From the NCBI GenBank assembly GCA_013336025.1, contig JAAXUM010000109.1, positions 1-6,440 of the forward strand: a DNA stretch of 6,440 bases, read 5' to 3'. Below, in pieces: positions 1-6,440 of the stretch; positions within the stretch are counted from its first letter, which is position 1; the number at the start of each line of letters is the position of its first letter. Origin of the DNA: Chlorobiaceae bacterium (GTDB lineage: Bacteria > Bacteroidota > Chlorobiia > Chlorobiales > Chlorobiaceae). The position numbers and the translations under genes were made by a program. Under the pieces are notes generated by a model. The model was not told the DNA's origin, searched no databases, and was given only the letters and a program-made list of their open reading frames with translations.

Positions 1-3000
1 AGCGTCCCCGGAAAGTATTCTTGCCCATTCAAGAGGAGAGGTGCTCAAACCGGAGACGATCAACTATCGTACCTTCAAGCCGGAAAGAGACGGTTTGATG
101 TGCGAGAAAATATTTGGCCCAACAAAGGATTGGGAGTGTTATTGCGGTAAATACAAGAGGGTTCGTTACAAAGGCATTATCTGCGACCGTTGCGGTGTAG
201 AAGTTACTACAAAAAGTGTTCGCAGAGAGCGTATGGGACATATATCCCTTGCGGTTCCCGTTGTCCATACCTGGTTTTTCCGCTCTGTTCCGAGCAAGAT
301 CGGCGCATTGCTGGATCTGTCGACAAAGGAACTCGAGCGAATTATCTATTACGAGGTATATGTTGTTATCAATCCGGGTGAACCCGGCGCAAAACAGGGC
401 ATAAAAAAGCTTGATCGGCTCACCGAGGAGCAATACTTCCAGATCATTACAGAGTATGAGGATAATCAGGATCTTGATGATAATGACGCTGACAAGTTTG
501 TAGCCAAAATGGGAGGTGAAGCGATTCGACTCCTTTTGAAGAGCATTGATCTCAATGAAACGGCTGTTCATCTTCGCAAGGTTCTTAAAGAGAGTAGTTC
601 CGAACAGAAAAGGGCAGATGCTCTCAAGAGACTGAAGGTCGTTGAGGCTTTCAGGAAGAGTTATGAGCCGCACAAGAAAACAAGAAAGAAAGCTGTCGGG
701 CTTTTTCCTGAAGATGAACTGCCCGAGCCCTATGTCTTTGAAGGCAACAAGCCAGAGTATATGGTTATGGAGGTTGTTCCCGTTATCCCTCCCGAGCTTC
801 GCCCTCTTGTTCCTCTTGAAGGTGGAAGGTTTGCAACCTCCGATCTTAATGATCTTTACAGAAGGGTGATTATTCGTAATAATCGACTGAAAAAATTAAT
901 TGACATCCGTGCCCCGGAGGTTATTCTCCGAAACGAGAAGAGGATGCTTCAGGAAGCAGTAGACGCGCTGTTCGATAACTCACGCAAGGCAAATGCCGTG
1001 AAAACGGGAGAGTCCAATCGACCGCTGAAATCTCTTTCCGATGCATTAAAGGGCAAACAGGGCCGTTTCCGTCAGAATCTGCTCGGTAAAAGGGTTGACT
1101 ATTCCGGACGTTCCGTTATTGTTGTCGGTCCGGAGCTTAAACTGCACGAATGCGGTTTGCCAAAAAGTATGGCCATTGAGCTGTTTCAGCCATTTGTTAT
1201 CCGCAGGCTTGTAGAGCGGGGTATTGCAAAGTCAGTTAAATCTGCCAAAAAACTGATCGACAAGAAAGATCAGGTGGTTTGGGATGTGCTCGAAAAAGTC
1301 ATTGATGGAAGACCTGTTCTGCTGAACAGGGCGCCGACGCTTCACCGTCTTGGCATTCAGGCATTTCAGCCTGTGCTGATCGAGGGAAAGGCAATTCAGA
1401 TTCATCCGCTGGTTTGTACCGCTTTCAACGCCGACTTTGACGGTGACCAGATGGCTGTTCATGTGCCGCTCTCCCAGGAAGCACAGCTTGAAGCAGCACT
1501 TTTGATGCTTTCATCGCATAACCTTATTCTTCCGCAGTCCGGAAAGCCCGTAACGGTGCCTTCACAGGACATGGTACTCGGCATGTACTATCTTACCAAG
1601 TCGCGGCCGGGCGATCCGGGAGAAGGACGGATATTCTACAGCCATGAAGATGTACTTATCGCATACAATGAAGATCGGATCGGCCTTCATGCACAGATAT
1701 TCGTTCATTTTAATGGCACCGTCGATCAGAAATTCGATCCACTTCGTGTTCTTGATACCATAGTAGATCCAAAGTCTGAAAAATATACATGGCTGAAATC
1801 ACAGCTTGAAAAGAAGACAATTCTGTTGACCACCGTTGGCAGGGTGATTTTTAACCAGCATGTTCCTGACTCGATCGGTTTTATCAACAGAGTCATCGAT
1901 AAAAAAGTAGCAAAGGAACTGATTGGTCGTTTGAGCAGTGACGTTGGCAATGTCGAAACAGCAAAATTCCTCGATAATATCAAAGAGGTCGGATTCCACT
2001 ATGCCATGAAAGGCGGACTTTCAGTTGGCCTTTCCGATGCCATTGTGCCTGATACGAAGGTGCGCCATATCAAGAATGCCCAGAAAGACAGTACGAAGGT
2101 TGTCAAGGAGTACAACAGAGGAACGCTGACAGACAACGAACGATATAATCAGATTGTTGATGTCTGGCAGAAAACCTCCAATATCGTGGCGGAAGAGTCC
2201 TACCAGAAGCTGAAAAAGGACAGGGAGGGATTTAATCCTCTCTATATGATGCTTGATTCCGGAGCCCGAGGTTCCCGTGAGCAGGTAAGACAGTTGACCG
2301 GTATGCGAGGTTTGATCGCCCGTCCCCAGAAATCCATGTCAGGCCAGCCTGGAGAGATTATTGAAAACCCTATTATTTCGAATCTCAAGGAAGGATTGAC
2401 GGTTCTTGAATATTTCATTTCAACACACGGTGCCCGTAAAGGTCTTTCCGATACATCACTGAAAACAGCTGACGCAGGATACCTTACCAGGCGACTGCAT
2501 GACGTTGCACAGGATGTCATTGTTACCATTGAAGACTGTGGAACGACCCGTGGGCTGCATGTTTATCGCAATATTGAGGAAGAGACAAGCGGACAGATCA
2601 AGTTCCGTGAAAAAATCAGAGGACGTGTTGCAGCAAGAGACATTTACGATACGCTTAATAACAATGTGATCGTTAAGGCCGGTGAGATCATTACCGAAGA
2701 ACTTGGTGATCTTATTCAGGAAACCGCAGGCGTTGAGGAAGCTGAAATCCGATCGGTTCTTACCTGTGAGTCAAAGATTGGTATCTGCTCAAAATGCTAT
2801 GGTACTAACCTTTCAGTACACCAGATTGTTGAAATCGGCGAAGCTGTTGGAGTTATTGCAGCACAGTCAATCGGTGAGCCTGGCACGCAGTTGACGCTTC
2901 GTACCTTTCACCAGGGCGGTACGGCGCAGGGCGGTATATCGGAAACCGAGACAAAGGCGTTCTATGAAGGGCAGCTTGAGTTCGAAGATCTCAAGACCGT

Positions 3001-4417
3001 CGAGCACAGCGCTATTACCGAAGATGGTGTTGAGGAGATCAGAAACATTGTTGTTCAGAAAAACGGCAAGATAAATATTGTTGATCCTGATTCCGGTAAA
3101 ATACTGAAGCGATATGTTGTTCCGCATGGTGCTCATCTGCATTGCATCGCCAAAGCTCTTGTCAAAAAGGATCAGGTGCTGTTCAGCAGTGAACCTAACA
3201 GCACCCAGATTATTGCCGAGCTGCATGGCCGGGTAAAGTTTGCCGATATAGAAAAAGGTGTCACCTATAAGGAAGAGGTTGATCCGCAGACCGGTTTTGC
3301 ACAGCATACCATTATCAACTGGCGCTCAAAACTGAGGGCTAACGAGACTCGTGAGCCGAGAGTTCTCATTATAGATGAGAGTGGCGAAGTGCGCAAAAAC
3401 TATCCTGTGCCGATCAAGTCAAATCTCTATGTCGAAGACGGGCAGAAGATTGTACCTGGCGATATCATTGCCAAAGTACCGAGAAACCTTGACCGTGCCG
3501 GAGGAGACATTACGGCAGGTCTTCCGAAAGTCACCGAACTTTTTGAGGCCCGTATTCCTTCAGATCCGGCTATTGTGAGTGAAATTGATGGTTATGTCAG
3601 TTTCGGTTCACAGCGCAGAAGCAGTAAGGAGATCAAGGTGAAAAACGATTTCGGTGAAGAGAAAGTATACTATGTGCAGGTCGGCAAGCATGTTCTTGCC
3701 AATGAAGGTGATGAAGTAAAAGCCGGTGATGCGATGACAGATGGAGCTGTCTCACCACAGGACATTCTTCGTATTCAGGGCCCGAATGCTGTACAGCAGT
3801 ATCTGGTAAACGAAATACAGAAAGTTTATCAGATAAATGCAGGTGTCGAGATTAACGACAAGCATCTTGAGGTTATCGTTCGTCAGATGTTGCAGAAAGT
3901 GCGAGTTGAGGAGCCGGGGGATACAGAGTTGTTGCCGGGAGACCTTATTGACAGAAGTGCATTTGTCGAGGCAAACGAAAATGTCGCAGAAAAGGTGAGG
4001 GTGACTGAAAAAGGCGATGCTCCTTCGAGAATCCAGGAAGGGCAGCTTTATAAAATACGGGACATTACCAAGCTTAACCGGGAGTTACGTAAAAACACCA
4101 AAAATCTTGTTGCTTTTGAGCCGGCTCTCCAGGCCACGTCACATCCGGTACTGCTCGGCATTACGAGTGCTGCATTGCAGACTGAAAGCGTTATTTCAGC
4201 AGCCTCGTTCCAGGAAACCACAAAGGTTCTTACCGATGCCGCAGTTGCTGGAAAGATTGACTATCTGGCCGGTCTGAAAGAGAACGTTATTGTCGGTAAA
4301 TTGATACCTGCCGGTACCGGATTGAAGAGATATCGGACTCTTTCGTTAATCGGAGAGAGTGTCGAACAGGCTGGTAATGATGCATCAGAAGATGCGTCAA
4401 CCGACAGCGGTATCTGA
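1..4417 (+). CDS. rpoC: DNA-directed RNA polymerase subunit beta' (5'-partial)
   Basis: This is the beta' subunit of RNA polymerase, which carries the catalytic magnesium site. The frame is open from base 2, the first complete codon, and the residues before the GTG at 41 ([13 protein letters not shown]) match the conserved beta' N-terminus. The GTG is therefore internal, and the true start lies perhaps 20-30 codons off the left edge. In order: zinc site 1 (Cys codons at 137, 143, 182, 191); clamp helices that bind sigma (about 857-1010); the switch segment [16 protein letters not shown] (from 1064); the catalytic NADFDGD (1427-1447, Asp codons 1433, 1439, 1445); bridge helix (about 2387-2497); zinc site 2 (Cys codons 2537, 2765, 2786, 2795); trigger loop [16 protein letters not shown] (2873-2920). 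The trigger loop is interrupted by about 195 residues before [16 protein letters not shown] resumes at 3506. The conserved C-terminal region around 4141-4320 is intact, followed by a short acidic Ser/Asp/Glu tail. 1471 residues are visible with no frameshift. rpoB is expected upstream, by inference. A hairpin terminator follows 19 nt after the stop. Confidence 0.98.
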   Translation, partial: ASPESILAHSRGEVLKPETINYRTFKPERDGLMCEKIFGPTKDWECYCGKYKRVRYKGIICDRCGVEVTTKSVRRERMGHISLAVPVVHTWFFRSVPSKIGALLDLSTKELERIIYYEVYVVINPGEPGAKQGIKKLDRLTEEQYFQIITEYEDNQDLDDNDADKFVAKMGGEAIRLLLKSIDLNETAVHLRKVLKESSSEQKRADALKRLKVVEAFRKSYEPHKKTRKKAVGLFPEDELPEPYVFEGNKPEYMVMEVVPVIPPELRPLVPLEGGRFATSDLNDLYRRVIIRNNRLKKLIDIRAPEVILRNEKRMLQEAVDALFDNSRKANAVKTGESNRPLKSLSDALKGKQGRFRQNLLGKRVDYSGRSVIVVGPELKLHECGLPKSMAIELFQPFVIRRLVERGIAKSVKSAKKLIDKKDQVVWDVLEKVIDGRPVLLNRAPTLHRLGIQAFQPVLIEGKAIQIHPLVCTAFNADFDGDQMAVHVPLSQEAQLEAALLMLSSHNLILPQSGKPVTVPSQDMVLGMYYLTKSRPGDPGEGRIFYSHEDVLIAYNEDRIGLHAQIFVHFNGTVDQKFDPLRVLDTIVDPKSEKYTWLKSQLEKKTILLTTVGRVIFNQHVPDSIGFINRVIDKKVAKELIGRLSSDVGNVETAKFLDNIKEVGFHYAMKGGLSVGLSDAIVPDTKVRHIKNAQKDSTKVVKEYNRGTLTDNERYNQIVDVWQKTSNIVAEESYQKLKKDREGFNPLYMMLDSGARGSREQVRQLTGMRGLIARPQKSMSGQPGEIIENPIISNLKEGLTVLEYFISTHGARKGLSDTSLKTADAGYLTRRLHDVAQDVIVTIEDCGTTRGLHVYRNIEEETSGQIKFREKIRGRVAARDIYDTLNNNVIVKAGEIITEELGDLIQETAGVEEAEIRSVLTCESKIGICSKCYGTNLSVHQIVEIGEAVGVIAAQSIGEPGTQLTLRTFHQGGTAQGGISETETKAFYEGQLEFEDLKTVEHSAITEDGVEEIRNIVVQKNGKINIVDPDSGKILKRYVVPHGAHLHCIAKALVKKDQVLFSSEPNSTQIIAELHGRVKFADIEKGVTYKEEVDPQTGFAQHTIINWRSKLRANETREPRVLIIDESGEVRKNYPVPIKSNLYVEDGQKIVPGDIIAKVPRNLDRAGGDITAGLPKVTELFEARIPSDPAIVSEIDGYVSFGSQRRSSKEIKVKNDFGEEKVYYVQVGKHVLANEGDEVKAGDAMTDGAVSPQDILRIQGPNAVQQYLVNEIQKVYQINAGVEINDKHLEVIVRQMLQKVRVEEPGDTELLPGDLIDRSAFVEANENVAEKVRVTEKGDAPSRIQEGQLYKIRDITKLNRELRKNTKNLVAFEPALQATSHPVLLGITSAALQTESVISAASFQETTKVLTDAAVAGKIDYLAGLKENVIVGKLIPAGTGLKRYRTLSLIGESVEQAGNDASEDASTDSGI

Positions 4418-4436
4418 TTGAGGCTGTTTCGGGATT

Positions 4437-4483
4437 AAAAAGGGCCGCATCATAATGCAAAACATGATGCGGCCCTTTTTTTT
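4437..4483 (+). terminator. Rho-independent terminator of rpoC
   Basis: A perfect 17-bp inverted repeat (4437-4453 with 4464-4480, GC-rich core GGGCCGCATCAT) encloses a 10-nt loop and runs into eight consecutive T residues (4476-4483). It begins 19 nt after the rpoC stop codon, so it is placed to end the rpoC transcript. The 5' arm starts with five A residues, which read as a short T run on the opposite strand, so weaker termination of leftward transcripts is also possible. Folding energy was not computed. Confidence 0.93.
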
Positions 4484-4551
4484 GTGCAAAACCGAAGATT
4501 CATGCGACGTCATACCGGGATGAGGCAGTTCAGAATAACATCAGGATTTTG

Positions 4552-4603
4552 GCGGGCAATAAAAAAGGGCAACCTCAGGAGGTAACCCTTTTTTATTGCC
4601 CGC
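4552..4603 (-). terminator. Rho-independent terminator of accBC, possibly bidirectional
   Basis: A long inverted repeat pairs 4552-4569 with 4586-4603 (18 bp perfect), with a further 4-bp inner stem (4572-4575 with 4580-4583) and a four-base loop. It lies 10 nt beyond the accC stop codon. Read leftward, the inner hairpin ends in CCC followed by six U residues (4566-4561), the classic arrangement. The inner arms are separated by a 2x2 internal loop. On the minus-strand RNA one of its two positions becomes a U-G wobble (4585/4570) and leaves a single U-U mismatch. On the plus-strand RNA both positions (C-A and A-A) are unpaired. This favours the minus strand as the selected direction, although the matching A and T tracts could allow termination both ways. 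Confidence 0.88.
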
Positions 4604-4613
4604 TTCTGTTTGA

Positions 4614-5960
4614 TCAAACACTTTTTTCGTATCGAAAAGATTCGAGGAAGCTCGTATCGAACACGCCGCTCTGGAAGACAGCTGAGTGCATAACCTGCTT
4701 GTGGAAGGGTATGGTGGTTTTGACGCCAAGCACGATAAACTCATCAAGCGCACGCGACATTCTTGCGATGGCTTCATCTCTTGTATGAGCTGTGACGATA
4801 AGTTTGGCGATCATCGAATCGTAATTGGATGGTACGACATAACTTGCATATGCATGCGAGTCAACTCTTACGCCGTGGCCGCCGGGAGTGTGAAAGACCT
4901 GGAGCTGTCCTGGTGAGGGGCGGAAAAGATGATCCGGATCTTCTGCGTTGATGCGGCACTCAATAGAATGACCTTTGGGAGTAAATGTTCGTCCTGCAAT
5001 CGATTGCCCGTCAGCAATGAGAATCTGTTCACGAACGATATCGACGTCATATCGCTCTTCGGTAACGGGATGTTCAACCTGAATTCTTGTATTCATCTCC
5101 ATAAAGAAGAACTTTCCGTGCTTGTCAAGCAGAAATTCAATGGTTCCGGCTCCTTCATAGTTTATTGCGGCCGCAGCGGCAACAGCAGCATCTCCCATTG
5201 TTTTCCTTAATGCGTCATCAACAGCAGGAGATGGTGTCTCCTCGATCAGTTTCTGGTGCCTTCTCTGTACCGTACAATCGCGTTCGCCAAGGTGTATGGT
5301 ATTGCCGTGCTGGTCAGAGAGAATCTGAATTTCAACATGGCGTGGATTTTCAAGGAATTTTTCAATATAGACGCCACTGTTGCCAAATGCCTGTTCAGCC
5401 TCGCTGCGAGCAGTGTTCAGTGCTTTGTCAAGTTGACTTTCTTCATGAACGACACGCATTCCTTTTCCGCCACCGCCGGCAGTAGGTTTGATGATAACAG
5501 GATAACCTGTTTTTTCAGCTGTTTTAATGGCTTCAGCAAGATCAGTAACCAGACCCTGGCTTCCGGGAACAACTGGAACACCGGCAGCAATCATCGTTGC
5601 TTTGGCAGTGTTCTTGTCGCCCATCTGATTGATCATTTTAGCTGTAGGACCAATAAACTTGATATTCACTGATGAGCAAACTTCAGCAAAATCAGCATTT
5701 TCAGCAAGAAATCCATACCCTGGATGAATAGCATCAGCGTTTGTAACTTCAGCAGCCGCAATGATGCGAGGGATGTTCAGATAGCTCTCCCGTGAGAGTG
5801 CAGGCCCGATGCAGACAGCCTCATCGGCATATTTGACATGGATGGATTCAGCGTCGGCGGTAGAGTAAACGGCAACCGTACTGATTCCCATTTCACGGCA
5901 CGTTTGCATGATGCGCAATGCAATTTCACCGCGGTTCGCGACAAGTATTTTCTTGAACAA
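4614..5960 (-). CDS. accC: acetyl-CoA carboxylase biotin carboxylase subunit
   Basis: This is the ATP-dependent biotin carboxylase of acetyl-CoA carboxylase. It carboxylates the biotin on AccB with bicarbonate in the cytoplasm, feeding malonyl-CoA and fatty-acid synthesis. The chosen start is TTG at 5960, giving [16 protein letters not shown] at the N-terminus and 448 residues, the usual family length. An ATG at 6038 would add 26 residues unlike the family and overlap accB by 59 nt, so it is rejected. The biotin carboxylase N-domain comes first, then the ATP-grasp domain with glycine-rich [14 protein letters not shown] (Lys158 onward), Lys116, His208, [12 protein letters not shown] (Lys237), Glu275, and [11 protein letters not shown] with Glu288, Asn290, Arg292 and Glu296. 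The C-domain holds ECRINAEDP with Arg336. By recalled alignment these correspond to the E. coli ATP, metal, bicarbonate and biotin site residues, and none is missing. It lies 19 nt downstream of accB, probably cotranscribed. No clear Shine-Dalgarno precedes the TTG, so coupling to accB translation is plausible. The related pyruvate and propionyl-CoA carboxylase subunits are less likely, given the length and the accB neighbour. Confidence 0.97.
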   Translation of the reverse strand: MFKKILVANRGEIALRIMQTCREMGISTVAVYSTADAESIHVKYADEAVCIGPALSRESYLNIPRIIAAAEVTNADAIHPGYGFLAENADFAEVCSSVNIKFIGPTAKMINQMGDKNTAKATMIAAGVPVVPGSQGLVTDLAEAIKTAEKTGYPVIIKPTAGGGGKGMRVVHEESQLDKALNTARSEAEQAFGNSGVYIEKFLENPRHVEIQILSDQHGNTIHLGERDCTVQRRHQKLIEETPSPAVDDALRKTMGDAAVAAAAAINYEGAGTIEFLLDKHGKFFFMEMNTRIQVEHPVTEERYDVDIVREQILIADGQSIAGRTFTPKGHSIECRINAEDPDHLFRPSPGQLQVFHTPGGHGVRVDSHAYASYVVPSNYDSMIAKLIVTAHTRDEAIARMSRALDEFIVLGVKTTIPFHKQVMHSAVFQSGVFDTSFLESFRYEKSV

Positions 5961-5979
5961 GGTGTATAGCGATGAATGA

Positions 5980-6440
5980 TTATGGTTTGATGCGGAACAG
6001 CGGCTGATCGTATTCGACCGGATGTCCGTTTTCAACAAGAATTTCCACGATTGTGCCGGACATTTCCGCCTCTATTTCGTTCATGAGTTTCATGGCTTCA
6101 ATGATACACAGCACATCACCTTTATTGACGGTATCATTGATATTGACAAAAGCCGGTGAATCGGGAGATGATGAGCGGTAGAATGTGCCAACAATCGGTG
6201 AGCAGACATCAATCAGTCCGGACATCGGTTCAGGTTTCGGGCTTGCTGCCGGTGCCACGACAATCTCAGGAGCAGGTGTGAAAACTTCCCGGGAAGTTTC
6301 CGACTGTATTGCGGGATGCGCTATATTGAGTGGCGCTGCGGGTAGCTGGTAGTTAAAACCGGCTACAGGATGGCGCCTGAGGGTGATTTTGAAGTCACCT
6401 TCTTCGATAATCGCTTCCTGGAGATCCGAGCTATTGACGA
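5980..6440 (-). CDS. accB: acetyl-CoA carboxylase biotin carboxyl carrier protein (5'-partial)
   Basis: This is the biotin carboxyl carrier protein (BCCP) of acetyl-CoA carboxylase, which shuttles carboxybiotin between AccC and the AccA/AccD carboxyltransferase. Reading in from the right edge, 152 residues are visible with no stop. The frame begins [20 protein letters not shown], a typical BCCP N-terminal region, so only about 10-15 residues are missing. The GTG at 6258 is internal and would discard this conserved part. A Pro/Ala-rich flexible linker follows (about 6360-6220), then the biotinyl domain, [19 protein letters not shown], which includes the extra 'thumb' segment typical of bacterial BCCP. 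The biotinylation motif is EAMKLMN, with the target lysine codon at 6088-6090. That lysine has 35 residues after it, as expected for the family. The C-terminus is PLFRIKP, with a TAA stop. accC follows after 19 nt. The promoter and any upstream gene lie outside the window. Confidence 0.97.
   Translation of the reverse strand, partial: VNSSDLQEAIIEEGDFKITLRRHPVAGFNYQLPAAPLNIAHPAIQSETSREVFTPAPEIVVAPAASPKPEPMSGLIDVCSPIVGTFYRSSSPDSPAFVNINDTVNKGDVLCIIEAMKLMNEIEAEMSGTIVEILVENGHPVEYDQPLFRIKP

Noticed and set aside
41..43. GTG as the start codon of rpoC
   Set aside because: The frame continues open to the window edge, and the upstream residues [13 protein letters not shown] are the expected conserved beta' sequence, so this is an internal valine codon.
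29..673. A 214-codon open frame on the minus strand, antisense to the 5' part of rpoC
   Set aside because: It lies entirely within rpoC, which is certain here. The translation resembles no family I recognise and no promoter or ribosome binding site stands out, so it is a shadow of rpoC codon use.
2867..3307. A 146-codon minus-strand open frame within rpoC
   Set aside because: It is antisense to the trigger-loop and insertion coding sequence, with no recognisable domain and no independent support.
4456..4492. Direct repeat of TGCAAAAC (4456-4463 in the terminator loop and 4485-4492 just after it)
   Set aside because: Only 8 bp and A-rich, with no further conservation around it. A match this short can easily arise by chance.
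4484..4551. Spacer between the two terminators, searched for a small gene, sRNA or promoter
   Set aside because: Only 68 bp, with no convincing open frame, promoter elements or structure beyond a lone GACGTC palindrome.
5256..5672. A 138-codon plus-strand open frame opposite accC
   Set aside because: It is antisense to the conserved ATP-grasp region of accC. The protein looks like a reverse-strand shadow with no family resemblance.
6256..6258. GTG as the start codon of accB
   Set aside because: The frame extends to the right edge and encodes a typical BCCP N-terminal segment ([15 protein letters not shown]), so the GTG is internal, in the Pro/Ala linker.

Overview
The window looks like ordinary core-genome DNA from a green sulfur bacterium (order Chlorobiales, Chlorobium/Pelodictyon/Prosthecochloris-like). 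That assignment rests on recalled similarity of the beta' protein to Chlorobiaceae RpoC, including a lineage-type insert before the clamp helices. No database search was run, and genus cannot be decided. Base composition is moderate and looks even throughout, with no sign of recent transfer.

Layout: bases 1-4417 (+ strand) hold almost all of rpoC, the RNA polymerase beta' subunit. Its 5' end lies off the left edge, and the GTG at 41 is an internal valine codon, not the start. Bases 4418-4613 are a convergent intergenic region holding two strong hairpin terminators: one at 4437-4483 for rpoC, and one at 4552-4603 best oriented for the opposing operon. Bases 5960-4614 (- strand) hold accC, biotin carboxylase, probably starting at a TTG codon. 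Bases 6440-5980 (- strand) hold accB, the biotin carboxyl carrier protein, whose first few residues lie off the right edge. accB and accC are 19 nt apart and read as one operon.

Functionally these are two unrelated housekeeping units facing each other. RpoC forms the catalytic half of the transcription machinery. AccB and AccC form the biotin-carboxylating half of acetyl-CoA carboxylase, the first committed step of fatty-acid synthesis; the carboxyltransferase genes (accA, accD) are not in the window.

I found no mobile element, CRISPR array, RNA gene or undescribed system. The points worth a second look are modest: a large insertion inside the beta' trigger loop, a basic/proline-containing insert upstream of the clamp helices, the strand-asymmetric double terminator, and the non-ATG accC start without a visible Shine-Dalgarno sequence.
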